This document shows, piece after piece, positions 1 through 12,245 of a stretch of 64,000 nt of DNA; within the stretch, counting starts at the first letter, position 1, and every line of letters begins with the position of its first letter. The position numbers and the translations under genes were made by a program. This DNA comes from Xylogone sp. PMI_703 (lineage: Eukaryota > Ascomycota > Leotiomycetes), in the NCBI GenBank assembly GCA_021399445.1, contig JAJTUQ010000005.1:5270001-5334000 (forward strand). The letters run 5' to 3'. The notes beneath the pieces are model-generated. The model did not search any database. It was not told the origin of the DNA and saw nothing but the letters and a program-made list of their open reading frames with translations.

Positions 1-1914
1 CCTCAGTCGCTGTCTTCGTTGCCTTCGCCTGTGCCTGCGCTAATGGATACGATGGTTTGTGCCATACTACTACTTCACTGGCTCGAAATAGAGGCTGTAT
101 ACTAACATATATGGCCAGGCTCGCTGATCGGAAGTATCACTGCCATGCCCCATTTTCAGTCAACCTTTCATACAGGTCTCAATGGTATTAGAGTCTCTGG
201 TATTGGGTCTCTGTATAATGTGTAAGTAGCATTGACCCTGCTATGGCTTGAGATGCCGCATGCCGCACATAGAAAAAAGGAAACATAAGAAGCAGAAGAC
301 TGATCAGGTAGTCTCACAGTGGCTCGATCGTTACCGCCCCTCTCGGTGCCATCATTTCAGACAGGTACGGCCGGAAAATATGCATGTTCTGTGGTGCCTG
401 GGTCATCATTATTGGTGCCATTATCGCCTCAACGGCAAATACACTAGCACAGCTGATCGTTGGTCGACTTATTCTCGGTGTTGGAATTCAAATCATGACG
501 GTGGCTGCACCTGCCTACGCTATCGAGATTGCTCCACCTCACTGGCGTGGCCGTTGTGCTGGTAGGTTATCAACTTCCCTTGCTCTATCTTCTTTTACAA
601 TTCTTTTAAATGCCAATCAACTAACTAATCCCGACAGGATTCTATAACAACGGCTGGTTTGGTGGCAGTATTCCCGCTGCAGCTATTACTTTCGGGACGC
701 TGCATATCAATAGCAATTATTCATGGAGGATTCCTCTCATCCTACAATGCTTTGCTTGCTTGTTTGTTATCTTCGCCGTATGGTTTATTCCCGAATCACC
801 GCGGTTCCAGATGGCCAATGGACGCGAACAGGAAGCCTTGGCTTTTCTGATCAAGTATCACGGCAATGGAAACCCCGATTCGCGTCTTGTCCGTCTTGAA
901 ATCGAGGAGATGCGTCAGGGAATTAAGCAGGATGGTCTTGACAAGACATGGTGGGACTGTAAGTGTTCAATATTCTCTGGCTGCCAAGAGATCATGTGGT
1001 AGAGACCTAGATTGCTGACCAGGTCTATTCATATAGATCGTCCTCTGTTGTTCACCCACACTGGGCGTTGGCGAATGACTCAAGTCCTGATGATCTCCAT
1101 CTTTGGGCAGTTTTCTGGTAACGGTCTTGGTTATTACAATGCGGCGATCTTTAAGGATATGGGCGTTAACAGCGCAGCTGGTCAGCTCGGATACAACATT
1201 CTCGCAAGTTGTTGCCAGGCCATTGGCGGGCTCAGCGGCATGTCGTTGACAGATAGAATGCCTCGTCGCAAGGTTCTAGTGATCGGAACATTCGGTAAGT
1301 ATCAACTGTCTACCTGTCGTGGTCTCCGTCTAACATCAAGTCACTCAGTCTGTGCCTGCGCCCTTGCGTGCAACTCCGGCCTTACCTCAGTCATAGACAA
1401 AGAGAACAAGGCAGACGGCCATATCACTAGTATGTCATACGCGCGAGGCGCATTAGCGACTTACTTCCTCTTCCAAGTATTCTACGGTTTCACATACACT
1501 CCTCTACAGGGTGTTATCCCTGCCGAGGCTCTCGATACCAACATACGTGCCAAGGGTCTCGCGGCCTCTGGGTTCATTGTTGGCGCAATGGGCTTTATCA
1601 ACACTTTCTGTACCCCGATTGCCAACGAAAACATTGGTTACAAGTACATCTACATCTTCGTCGGCTGGGACATCATTGAGACTATCCTTTGGTACTTCTT
1701 TTGGTAAGTTATCAATTCTTGAAGCGGTTTGGTTCTTACGGCGACCTGCTAACTTGTCTTCACTCTCAGCGTCGAGTCTCAGGGACGTACATTGGAGGAG
1801 CTTGAGTATATCTATAGCCAGCCAAACCCAGTCAAGGCCTCGCTGCATGTTGACAAGGTTGTCGTGCAGGCTGATGGCAAAGTGTCGGAGAAAGTAGTGC
1901 AGGAAGTTATTTAA
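1..1914 (+). CDS. Sugar transporter of the MFS (lactose permease/hexose type), 5' end outside window
   Basis: Proton-coupled sugar uptake carrier of the plasma membrane, major facilitator superfamily. Exons fitted: 1-54, 119-221, 320-561, 638-958, 1037-1294, 1349-1703, 1770-1914. The spliced protein starts inside the first membrane segment (ANGYDGSLIGSITAMPHF, the lactose-permease-type TM1 signature), then shows DRYGRK, RLILGVGIQ, PESPRF after TM6, WRMTQVLMISIFGQFSGNGL in TM7 and PAEALDTNIRAKG. The C-terminal tail has the usual ESQGRTLEEL. All introns have GT/AG borders and keep frame, so the visible part looks functional. The promoter and first exon are missing. Substrate cannot be told from sequence; lactose/cellobiose-type permeases are the nearest family. 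Confidence 0.9.
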
Positions 1915-2408
1915 ATGAGTAAGGAGGCTTAAAATAACTGGATCTCCTTTCACGTTGGCCTTATACCGCTTCGGTAAACTGTATAGTATAAGGTATCATG
2001 CACCAGTGATGTCAAGACTGGCTTGGTCTTACTCTTTTACAAGAGTGCCTCTTCAGTTCTGTGCTCTGCCCTTCGTTATCATATAAAATATCGGATATAC
2101 TCACTACCACTATCAATGGCAGACAACTAAGTGATTATGATGTAAGACTGACAAATAATTGGTAAACTAATAAATTCATTTCTTGAGTGAATATGATGCC
2201 GAGAATTTCCTTCTAATATGTTCCTCTGCCGTGATACATTCTCCCCACCTTTCGTCAAAGAGTGATGCGTCGTAGCTAATTACCATGACAGAAGAACCAG
2301 AAGAATAGCACACTATATCTATCCGATCTACCAATATTGCGATCACGATGCAGGGCGCTTTGATAACGCCCACCGGTTCAGTTGTGTAACTTTTCGATTA
2401 CGATGTCG
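1915..2408. other. Intergenic region, nothing recognised
   Basis: AT-rich spacer between the 3' ends of the sugar transporter and the convergent endonuclease/phosphatase fragment. Only short open frames without family features are present. Confidence 0.5.
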
Positions 2409-2987
2409 CTATGCCAGACTGAAAGAACACTTCAAACCAGAATGGTCGCTTCATGGCACCATTACGAAGCCATTACTTCTGGGCAGCCATTTCGAAAACG
2501 TCTCGGAGGATTACGATAACTGTGTTGATTCCGGTACTAGGATTACACCTGGATTGATTATTTCCACTTCTTGCACGTTAAGTCCAAGGACCCCTATTCT
2601 GTCTAATCGAAACGGAGGATAAGACGCTTTGCCATCAATACCCCAGGTATATCCGGGATCTTCTTGATGTAGTTTAACCCATGGGTCCACAAGATTGGTA
2701 GCTTCAATTAACGCTTTATCTTCCGGAAGTATCGAGCTAAAATCTTCTGCAACAAGGCCACAACCTGCATTATGAAGAATGGAAGCCATAGTGGAAACCT
2801 GTTTGGGGCGGTAAGAGGGCTGTAGATCAAAGGGATCGAGGTGTACATTGACAAGTCGAATGCCACTGCCAGAAGGGTGAATGCTAGAAGAGGGTAGGCT
2901 ACACTCCAAATGATGTATTATACGAGTATATGAAAGTGTAATACTGGAGAAATGGTTACTAATAGAAGTATGTTGGGTCCACGACAT
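2409..2987 (-). pseudogene. Endonuclease/exonuclease/phosphatase (TDP2-like) family, 5'-truncated
   Basis: C-terminal two thirds of an EEP-fold hydrolase. Exons 2515-2987 and 2409-2448; the 66-nt intron removes two in-frame stops and joins exactly to give LSDHSGLKCSF, the conserved Ser-Asp-His motif of the family. Upstream are IRLVNVHLD (the H-x-D strand) and AEDFSSI, where the family usually has GDFN, so the Asn is replaced by Ser. The first strand and the catalytic Glu region are missing: the frame begins at an ATG at 2987 immediately after non-matching sequence, and the GNAT gene lies just beyond. I read it as a truncated, probably non-functional copy. A short expressed form cannot be excluded because the retained part has no internal stop once spliced. 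Confidence 0.6.
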
Positions 2988-3151
2988 AAATCGTTAAGCA
3001 AAATCTAGCGAGATTATTGGCCGCGATCGTAATTAGCTACAAACTAACCAAAACTGACTCATTCGACCTTGAAACCACTCTTCCCTCGTTTGACAGCAGT
3101 AGCAATTTAAGTCATACAATCGACATTAAAAGTGCATTTAACAGCCGCAGG

Positions 3152-3643
3152 ATGCCAGATCTCAAACCAATGGATCATCCCCCTAAAAGTCCCAGCATTA
3201 CGATAGAGATGGCGAGCATTGAGGATGTATTTTCCATTAAAGGGATGGTGGTAGCCGCTTACTCCAAATACATCGAGCGCATCGGCAAGCGACCCGCTCC
3301 TATGGATGAGGATTATGATGAACTTGTCAGGTCGCGGGACTTGTGTGTGCTCCGTGCCGATGGAGAAGTGACCGGTTTAATCCATCTGTGGAGAGACAAG
3401 GACTCAATAATGATCAACAATGTTGTTGTGGACCCGTCACACCAGGGCCGTGGATACGGCCGCCTTCTCATGAACTATGCTGAGAATATGGCATTCACGC
3501 AGGGTGTAGCCGCTATCACGTTATATACAAATATCCATATGCATGAGAATATCACCCTGTACTCAAAACTTGGGTTTACTGAGACCGGCCGCAGGATGGA
3601 AGACGGGTTTGATCGTGTCTTTTTTCGCAAGAATTTGGTATAA
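3152..3643 (+). CDS. GNAT-family N-acetyltransferase
   Basis: Single-exon, 163-residue protein. It shows the GNAT acetyl-CoA-binding motif A, VVDPSHQGRGYGRLLM at about residues 92-107 (Q-x-x-G-x-G/A form), preceded by a hydrophobic strand (SIMINNVVV) and followed by motif B around LYSKLGFTETGRR. It should transfer an acetyl group from acetyl-CoA to an unknown amine. The open frame extends upstream to 3017 but that codon is TTG; the first ATG in frame at 3152 is chosen, and a second ATG a few codons on (3170) is also possible. It runs divergently from the endonuclease fragment. Substrate unknown. Confidence 0.85.
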   Translation: MPDLKPMDHPPKSPSITIEMASIEDVFSIKGMVVAAYSKYIERIGKRPAPMDEDYDELVRSRDLCVLRADGEVTGLIHLWRDKDSIMINNVVVDPSHQGRGYGRLLMNYAENMAFTQGVAAITLYTNIHMHENITLYSKLGFTETGRRMEDGFDRVFFRKNLV

Positions 3644-4172
3644 ACGCCGGAGATCTTTTCGCATAGAGGTGAGGTAGATTGGAATGATCTAACTAGTATT
3701 GATAACTCAAGAGGTTATCCTCGAGAGTTACACTATAGAATATATAACTCATGTTTCTTTTTAGCAAATCAAGAGCTATACTCTCCATTGAATTTCGTCC
3801 AATTTGTCATTGATCCGTCCTAACTTTTGGTACTGTACTTTTTCGCCAGCGGGTATTGGGTTCTGTATAGCCTATAGCCTACATCTAATGCAATTCGGTA
3901 CACATACATCCCTTTTGAGCCAGTACTGCTTAAAGGGGTTAATATCTGGCGGAAGGATAAAGCGGAACGAGCGGTTACGATCTTTCGTTACACCGAAATT
4001 GTCTAATATTATCTCTTCATCATTCTTCTTATAGGAGATCAGTTAAGTAATACAGCTCGGTAGTATGAAACAGACGGATAAGATTTTAACCTCTACACCC
4101 ATATAACAAGCAAATACAATGTTAACAATGTAGAACAGAAACATAAGATCACCCTTTATTGAATCCCTAAGC
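3644..4172. other. Intergenic region
   Basis: Spacer between the acetyltransferase and the MFS gene; AT-rich, no recognisable coding or repeat feature. It should hold the promoter of the gene at 4173. Confidence 0.45.
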
Positions 4173-5889
4173 ATGGATAAAACTCCATTTACATCTAAAT
4201 CTTCCTGTCAGCACCAAGAGAATACTGGCAACAATCCGCTCCTTCTTTCTGAAGATGTGATATCAGGCGATTCACAGGACACTCTGCGAGAACCACGCGC
4301 TGACAATAACGACAATATACGTGCTACTCTATGCCTAATTGGAGGATTCCTCGCTCTCTTCACCTCCTTCGGCATCATGAACGCGTATGGAAGCTCTCAA
4401 CCACAGAATGTATAAACACTCTAATGCTAACAATTTCGATTGTTGATATAGGATGGGCTTGTTTCTTGTTTATTACGAAGAAATGTTACTAAAGACTAAA
4501 TCTGCATCGACCATCTCTTGGATATCGACGTTGCAACTCTTTTCAATGTACGGTACGACCGGGTCCTCACACTTTGCCTGATATACCATTGCTGATAGAG
4601 CAGCTTGTTTCTAGATTTGTGTTTGGAGGACCGTTTGGTCGTATTATTGATGTTTATGGCGCAAAAATCATCCTCATACCATGCTCAATTCTTGGAACCG
4701 TGTCGATTGCACTGTTGAGTCTCTGCAAAGAGTACTATCAAATTTTTCTTGCTCAAGGAATAGGTTTCGGAATCGGTGCCTCGGGACTCTTTACAGTCGC
4801 AATGGTTGCATCAGGGCAGTGGTATGATAAGAATCGGGCTCTTGCCATGGGTTTGGTTGCTGCTGGGAGCGGTCTAGGTAAGACTAGCACAGACACGCTG
4901 TTTCAACTGGAATTGACTATGTTACAATAGGAGGCATCCTTCACCCGATATATATCCGTATATTAATGCAGAGGATTGGATTTCCAGGGGCTGTTCGATA
5001 TACCGCTCTAGTCATCGGGTTATGTAACCTAATCTCGTGCATAACTATATCCACCAAATTTCCCCCAAAGAAGTGGAAGCATGGGGGTAGTTTATTGAAC
5101 TTTGCCTTGCTCAAAGATATTAGATTCGCTGTTTATACGTTAGGGTGCTTTCTAGTCCTGTAAGTCTCTTCAAATTTGCAAAAATGATACCTCATTTTCT
5201 TTCGCTAACGCAGGTAGGTGGGGGCTATTCACGCCTTGGAATTACCTTCCTAGTATGGCGCTCCGCCATGGGTTTTCAAATGAAATGTCTATCTATGCAA
5301 TTAGCATTCAAAAGTGCGTATCATTATTACCATATCTATCTCTTCACCTTTCGTGACCCTCTGACCTGTTCAAAGTGCTGGCTCAATCATTGGTCGCGTG
5401 GTTCCAGCATACGCAGCAGACCGGCTTGGAAGGTTGAACTTGCTCATTATTTCCGGTGCATTGTGCGGAGTATCGATTCTGGCATTCTGGTTACCTCTAG
5501 AAATTATTGAATCTAGCACTCATTTGCAAATTCTCGCATTCGGTGCCTTATATGGTTTTGCAAGTGGCGCCTTTATCAGTATCATGATGCCTTGTGTGGC
5601 TGAATTCGCCACAAATATGGAGGTTCTGGGAGAAACATTTGGACTTTTTCAGATCTTCATGGGTATAGCGTAAGACAAATTATCATATTCTTCTTCGTTG
5701 AATTATAAAACAACAGCTTAGATGCAGACTAAAATTTATATTAGGAGCTTAACTGGTCTTCCTATTGAGACGGCTCTCGATGGAGGAGGAAACAGCCCGT
5801 TTACAGGACTCATTGCTTTTGCTGGGACATCAGTGTTCATTGGGAATCTAGTAATCTTTGGGACTAAGTTCATACCCCTGAAAGAATAA
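4173..5889 (+). CDS. MFS transporter, monocarboxylate (MCT) family
   Basis: Seven exons fitted: 4173-4384, 4452-4552, 4599-4877, 4931-5159, 5218-5313, 5376-5669, 5745-5889, giving 451 residues. The N terminus is a hydrophilic, acidic leader of about 48 residues, followed by TM1 (ATLCLIGGFLALFTSFGIM). The family-typical blocks FGGPFGRIIDVYG, GIGASGLFTVAMVASGQWYDKNRALAMG and GSIIGRVVPAYAADRLGRLN are all present. Known fungal relatives carry monocarboxylates, riboflavin or secondary metabolites across the plasma membrane; the substrate here is not predictable. It is convergent with a decayed gene of the same family, suggesting an old duplication. The first intron donor (GTATGG) and the 46-nt second intron are slightly unusual; the rest are ordinary. 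Confidence 0.8.
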
Positions 5890-5995
5890 ATTGAGATACT
5901 ACGTAAGCTTGATAGGATAGGGCCCTTACCGTTCAAAACTTGCACTTTGAGCAATTTATAACTATAGGACATATCTTGTATGAAATATTCAGAAT

Positions 5996-7290
5996 CTAAA
6001 ATATTTTTGTGATAGTCCGGAAAATTATGAGATAGGAGGTTGCAGAGCCAAGTTCAGATGCTGTGACTGTAGTACTAGGCAAAGTAACCTCTTCCATCTC
6101 CATAGCAGTCCTCAACCACCAAATACAGATGACAGCCCAGTGAATATAATCAGCCGTAAGTTCTAGCACAGCCAAAGTTTCCTCCGACACTGTGACTTCT
6201 GGCTTTAAGGAGCGGAACACCGACAAGTCCACCACTCACATATCCGATTCCCCTAGCACCGTTTAGCAACCCATACAGAATTCCTGTATCAATAGCTTCA
6301 TTTCTTTAAGCAGCTTCACTCTCCATTTCCTTGATGATGCCACCCCAAGTTGCGCTATAGCTGCCATCAAAAAGCCGAAGGTAGTGGAGAATAGAACCAA
6401 AAGTGCCATACTTCCCCTCGAAGTTAGTCCCCAGAATAGGAGCGCTGAAAGAGCTGGGTTGAAAGCCGATATTGCAGTTACTGTGGTAGCTGAAAGCGAG
6501 AAACGCTTATTGTCGCTGAGATACCCAAAGAAAGAGGAAGAGGCAATGCCGGGGATGTTAAAGAGAGTGACGAGGAGTGTTGCAGATGTCTGCCATAGCA
6601 AAGTGACCTCATGCACATACCTATTTAGGTATGTTTGTGGAATGCCGTATCCAGCACTCTGTAGTATGATAGCGATGTTATAAATATAGAAAGTCCTGTG
6701 CTGAAGGAACTCCCAAGGGATTTGCCTCATCCTGTGAGTACTTGGGGATACACTAGAAGGATGAGCTGAGATCAAGAAGATTGCAATAATGCTCGTCCCG
6801 GCTGCTATAGCCATCCATATCCTCAATGTAACGCGAAAGCCGTATTTATCTAGAAGGCCTCGCAAGAGAAATGGACAAGCAGAGCCGACTATGTTTTTAC
6901 AGGACAGAACGACTCCGTACGCCACAGCTCGATTACTAGTGTTGAACCATTCGCCAAGAGAGAGGGTGGTAGGACTGTAGATAAGAATACATCCTAGTGC
7001 CGCAAGAACACCTTGCGTCGCAATCAAATACCAGACGTTGGTACTGAAATATGATAGAATAAAGCTTATGCACAAAAGGAGTACTCCTCAAAAAGCAGCA
7101 ATTCGACGTCTATGGGCCCATCTTTTGCAAACAGCGCGAACAAGAAAGGCATAGAGAGGTACATGACTCCATTAGAGGTTGTGCCAATAATACCAGTAGC
7201 ATCCTGGCTTCCTTGCAAGGTCCAATTGTTGGAATAGTACTCTTGGAAGACACCATAGCTCATTGCAAAGCTTGCGCATGTTAGTACCAT
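5996..7290 (-). pseudogene. Decayed MFS monocarboxylate-type transporter
   Basis: The coding sense runs from about 7290 to 5996 but moves between frames. It opens with AMSYGVFQEYYSNNW and MYLSMPFLFALFAK. A frameshift near 7125 is needed to read RWAHRRRIAAF, which is followed by an in-frame TGA. It continues with a long intact stretch (7075-6360) containing LGEWFNTSNRAVAYGVV and LLDKYGFRVTLR. A second shift near 6360 is needed to read ATWGGIIKEMESEAA, then a TAA, then GILYGLLNGARGIGYVSGG. A third shift near 6140 gives LIIFTGLSSVFGG, then a TGA. At least three frameshifts and three nonsense codons make a functional product very unlikely. All three stops can be explained by C-to-T or G-to-A transitions (Arg, Gln and Trp codons). 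The N-terminal exon upstream of 7290 could not be identified with confidence. Confidence 0.8.
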
Positions 7291-7872
7291 TAAAGACTTA
7301 TTAGTCAGTTGGGGAAGGTTGGGTTACCCCATATGGGCAACTGCGATATCGCAGAACCCACAAGCACGCAAGCCCGCTTCCTGCTAGATTCTATGATCCT
7401 GGAACCAGTGTGCTGGACTCGATGGCTTCCTCCGACGGCGGGGATTCGCGGAGGTGGATCTCTCCATTTGGTGGCATTGTAAATTGGGGTAGTTGAAGGG
7501 TAATTTGCGTGCCAGAAGATCCTTTGGCAGCCTTCCCTTAACCTTCTTGTCAAATTAGTGGGTGCTCCAAATCAAGAAAAGCCACAGAACGATCGGGCAA
7601 ACTGAACACTTCAATTGGCTTGGTATGTAACTAGCTGACACTCCGCTACACCTAAAACTGTATAGTACAGGGTTCTGTACCGTTTCCTAATTAATCACTC
7701 TGGTTTTACCTTATGTCCGGTCCGCTCTTCTTAATTACGGGAATGATGTCGTAGTGGGGTTGGATGGCTTGCAGCTATAATAATTGAGAACATCCAACGT
7801 AGCCTTCGAACAAACTATCCTCCAAGTCGGTAACAATTCTCTTGTTACTATAAAGCAATTACTTTTGCAATA
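7291..7872. other. Intergenic region with possible remnant of the MFS pseudogene 5' exon
   Basis: An open minus-strand frame at 7305-7553 (82 codons) sits where the hydrophilic N terminus of the decayed transporter would be and encodes a PPRIP...GG stretch, but it does not read into TM1. The rest should be the promoter of the aldo-keto reductase gene. Confidence 0.3.
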
Positions 7873-8939
7873 ATGGCAGCAAAACCAAAAACAGCGGTGA
7901 AGATTGTACTGGGGGCGATGACGCTGGGGGAGAAGGGTAAGGGCTTCAATTCCTCCACCCCACTTTAAATATTTTGCTGACATATCCAGGTGCTGAGCAA
8001 GCCCGTGTCCATACCCTGGAGGAGTGTACGGAAATCCTAGACGTCTTCCAGAAACATGGTCACAATGAGGTTGACACGGCCATTGTGTATGGAGGGGGCA
8101 GCTCCGAGAAGTTCTTGGGCCAGCTTCACTGGCAAGACCGTGGTATCATCATGGATACCAAGTTCGCGCCTAACTCATCAGTCTTGGGTCCTGGGATCGT
8201 TGCGACTCATTCACCAGAGCACCTACGAGAAGCATTGAAGCGCTCACTTGCTTCATTGCAGACAGACAAGGTTGATATGTGGTATCTTCACTCTCCAGAT
8301 CGATCTACGCCATACGAAACCACATTAAGAGAAGTGAATAACCTGCACAAGGAGGGTTACTTCAAGCGGTTCGGAATAAGCAATTACATGGCCTGGGAAG
8401 TTGCCCAGATGTGCGAAATCTGTGACCGGAACGGCTGGATTAAACCAACCGTTTATCAGGGGGTGTACAATGCATTGCATCGTGCTGTGGAACCAGATCT
8501 ATTTTCATGTCTGAGACATTATGGACTGTCGTTCTACGAATATAATCCTTTGGCTGGTGGATACCTAACCTCCAAATACGATCGCAATACATTGAATAAT
8601 GTAGAAGAAGGCAGTAGATTCGATCCTAACAGAAACCAGGGGAAGATGTATAGGCGAAGGTATTGGAACGATGCATACTTTGATGCTCTTGACATCCTAC
8701 GACCGGTAGCTAAGAAGCATGGTCTTTCAGAGGCGGAGTGTGCATTAAGATGGATTGCCAACCATTCATTACTGAGTAAGGAACATGGTGATGCTATTAT
8801 TATCGGAGCGAGCAGTGCCGCTCAGTTGGAAGAAAATCTGACCAACCTCGAGAAAGGCCCACTCCCTGAAGAGATACTCAAAGCATTTGACGAGGGATGG
8901 CAAAGAGTCAAGGGCACTTGTGACAACTACTTTCGTTAA
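7873..8939 (+). CDS. Aldo-keto reductase, AKR7/aflatoxin-aldehyde-reductase type
   Basis: Exons 7873-7936 and 7990-8939 give 337 residues, the usual size for AKRs. The ATG at 7873 starts MAAKPKTAVKIVLGAMTLGEKG, the first beta strand of the barrel. The catalytic tetrad can be assigned: Asp in EVDTAIVYG, Tyr in the same motif, Lys in IIMDTKFAP and His in DMWYLHSPD. Later blocks FGISNYMAWEV and FYEYNPLAGGYLTSKY are hallmarks of the AKR7 subgroup, and IIIGASSAAQLEENL is the NADPH-phosphate-binding region. It should reduce aldehydes or dialdehydes with NADPH in the cytosol. It lies upstream of a Zn2Cys6 regulator transcribed the same way, which may control it. Intact, with ordinary introns. Confidence 0.92.
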
Positions 8940-9616
8940 TAAGATTCTCTTCTCCACCCTTTCTGTTGAAGTAGAGGATCACATGAACTTAGACATTATT
9001 TACCCCCCATTTCTCTAGCTATGTGCAGGGTTGGGAACTTTATCAGTTCTCTCGGTTTATAAGTTAGAATTCATCAAGGCTTCTTGCGTCTCAATAATAT
9101 TTAAATACGCATCTAAACTTAGTTCAGGGATCAGCTATCGAATCCTAGAACGTGAAACTTACCAGCACATCGCCATCGATTAGCACAAAACTTCAACAGA
9201 TTTTTTAACTCTACAATCTTCTCCTCTATCCGTATATTTGAGAATTGATTAGCACAATCTTACTAATTTAAGTACAGACCTACATAGTGCAATTCCGGTA
9301 TTTTGAGACTCTGTGATAATTTATTCAACTGGGAGAGCTCAGAGCTTTAACTTTTGTTAGATGCCGAGGTTGAAAATCAGTTATTTAGTAAACAGCGTTA
9401 CAAGCTATTGTATAGCCAATGCTAACTAATAATCTGGGGGTTCGTTAAGACATCTGGCGTCATCCACCATCCCTAGAACGCCTCTTCGATTTTGCGCCGC
9501 ACCTTCCGATAATTTCATTCCAAACTTCCCACAACGAGTTCTCAAATTTCAAGTCTCAGCCGATAATCCAGCGAATAGACTTTGTCAAATTGCGCCAATA
9601 ATTGTATCGAATTCCC
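8940..9616. other. Intergenic region (promoter side of regulator gene)
   Basis: AT-rich spacer between the reductase and the Zn2Cys6 gene. No open frame with family features. Confidence 0.45.
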
Positions 9617-11930
9617 ATGGAGCCTTCATATACAACTGCTGTCGAGAGCAGAGATAGCAGATCCAAACGAGCTCCAGCTGCGTGCCTGCGTTGTCGTTTC
9701 CGCAAGGTCAGGTGCGATTCAGCGCTGAAGAATGGAAAGAGCTGCTCCAGCTGCCAGGTGGAGGGCGTTGATTGCGTTGTAGAAGCAAGTAGGCGCCACC
9801 GGCTAGTTCTGAACCCAACTCTGAACTGGAGGTGTAGTTTAACATGGCCCTCCCATTCCTTACGGACGACAAGGACCATGCACCGGGAATTTAAATTTGC
9901 TATCTCACAACAGGTTTCTCTCTCCTGAAGGACAAGTTCACGGATTGCATTTGATTCGTATGTCGAACCCCCACCCCCCTACCGCCCGTCAAAGTCAACA
10001 GTCAGAGTCTCATACCACCAGTAGACCAGATGGGGGTTTCGAAATCCACGTTTGGACGACGGAGCGAAAGGATTATTCATAGTTCAAAATTGCCGGACTT
10101 ATTAAATCGCCAGCAACAGCCAAAGCTCTCCACAGATGCTCGAGAATGCCAGAACCTATACCGTGGCTTCAAACCTCCGCCTGCAAGTATAGACACAGAT
10201 GATGTAAACTATCTCACACAGAAAGGGGTCTTCTCATTGCCCTCAAAGGGTTTTCGCGAGCAGTTGCTTCAGAGTTATATAGATTTTGCTCATCCGCTCC
10301 GCCCAGTATTGGATATAGAGGATCTACTCGCCATGGAGAACTGCCAGGACAACAGGCAGATCAGTTACCTTCTCATCCACGCTGTAATGTTGGGTGGAAG
10401 CTTGTTTGTGGGTCAAGAGCACCTGATCGCCGCTGGATATCCCACAAGAAGGGCTATACGACAGGCTTTTTATGAAAAGTGTCGGGTGAGAAGAAAAGGA
10501 CCTCTTCAAGTGTTGGGAAATACGGGAAAAGAGAAGCTGACCAGAAGGCAGCTTTTATACGAACATGACTATGAACAAGATGAATTGGTCATTGCCCAAG
10601 CATTGATGCTCATGAGCCTCTGGTACGCAGTCTCCAACGGGAATCACGAAGATTGCTGGTACTGGACAAGCATTGCAATTGGCTTAATAAAGCGAATTGA
10701 CACTAGTATGTTTCAATCTAAGACTAATCTTGACCAGGTAACCCTAGGAAAATGGAGACGTCTCTGGTGGACGGCCTTTATCATGGATCGATTCATCGCA
10801 ATGGGAATGAACCTACCAACTCGAATCCTACGCGCGGACTATACAGTTCCTATGCTTGAGTTTGATGATTTCAACTTAGATCAAGGGTATTCTGAAGCAA
10901 ACGCCGATTTAGATATCAGCAGCTTGTACTGGGATAAAGGCCGAATATATCAACTGGCCAAGACCTTTATTTCAAAGGTGAAACTCTCCATATGCATAGA
11001 CAATTTCCTCGGCATCCTAAGGTATTTGATTGATATTCTAAAGTATGTGTAGCGTCTTGCTTACTCGAGCTGTAGGTCCGATAATAAAGACCCAGAAACG
11101 CAGGCTTATGGACTCCAATGCACTATTGAGGAGCTCCAAAGCTGGATTTCATATCTGCCAAAAGAAGCAGCGCTGGACCTCAAACCGCGAGCTACAGTGG
11201 ACACGATTCTGACAGTACACCAAGCTGGTCTTTACATGACCTATCTTTGCACAGTGGCATTTGTGCATAAAGCCCGTACTACCATAGTCAGTCTGCTATC
11301 ACATCCCTACAACCTACATAGTGAAGGAATTTGGTCAATGGCGCAAGGATCGATTCAGTCTATTGCTTCTAACACGGCCACTATTGTCCAATATTTGAAG
11401 GATCTTGATCTAGTACGATATCTCCCACAGAGTGTGGTGATGTCGTTCCTACACGTAAATGTGATTCACTTGATGTACCTGACCGCTGTTAACAACATTA
11501 GCGGCATATTTCAAAGCATGCATGTGGTGGATGTAATGAAGGATTGTTATTTCGATATTAATTATGGAGTCAGGCTAGTAAACGCGGTATTCAAAAGAGA
11601 TGCTTTGCGCACTCCTCCTCTATGCTTGGCTCTAGAGACAGGTATGCTTTTGGAAGGTGACCAACCCGAGTCCCTTTCTCGGCCCATTTTGATAGACTTA
11701 TGATCACAGATTTCTCCACATCTACGATGTCGTCGGCAGAAATTCCTCTGCTGAACAATACCATTCTGGACAGTACACCAAATGAGATGACACTACAAGA
11801 GTCTCATCAAGATATATTGCAGCCTCAGATGATCGGGTCAGAACTGCGGCCTGAAAATGATGCATATCAACCAAATTTCTTCCCCCAAATGTCAGGAGAT
11901 ATTTTTACTCAATTATTAGACGGTATTTGA
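9617..11930 (+). CDS. Zn2Cys6 fungal transcription factor with fungal-specific TF domain
   Basis: The N terminus has the binuclear zinc cluster CLRCRFRKVRCDSALKNGKS followed by CSSCQVEGVDC (C-x2-C-x6-C...C-x2-C-x6-C), about residues 23-54. Exons fitted: 9617-9788, 9995-11021, 11076-11641, 11710-11930 (661 residues). The first intron is the uncertain one: a donor at 9789 with acceptor at 9994 keeps frame, but a donor at 9914 with acceptor at 10005 also does. The middle domain has the fungal_trans hallmarks RPVLDIEDLLAM, LMLMSLWYAVSNG and KWRRLWWTAFIMDRFIAMGMN. It should be a nuclear activator acting on neighbouring oxidoreductase genes; the target is inference from position only. The C-terminal exon is acidic and Asn/Gln-rich, as in activation regions. 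Confidence 0.85.
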
Positions 11931-12245
11931 TTTGGAAATTACAATAGAATGGACTTTTGGATGGCTATAAAATCTACTACGAGTGTTTCAAATAGGTTAG
12001 ACGAAATTAATTATTTTTTATTTGGTTCAGTATAGATTTATGGGCAACTCCATCTACAATCAATTGGATAAATTCAGCAAATAAACCGAGGACGGGCCTA
12101 AATCATGAACTTATCTCGTGTTAGAATATGGATACTGTGATCTCATTAAAATGGTACGGATGGTACGCATGTTAGATTGATATAATCGAATTCCTTCCGG
12201 ATCTTCCTAAACAATATATTTCTACTACCTTAGGTAATATTAAAA

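Noticed and set aside
2449..2514. Two in-frame stops before the SDH motif of the EEP gene
   Set aside because: Both are removed by a phase-consistent 66-nt intron. The 5' truncation, not these stops, is the reason for calling it broken.
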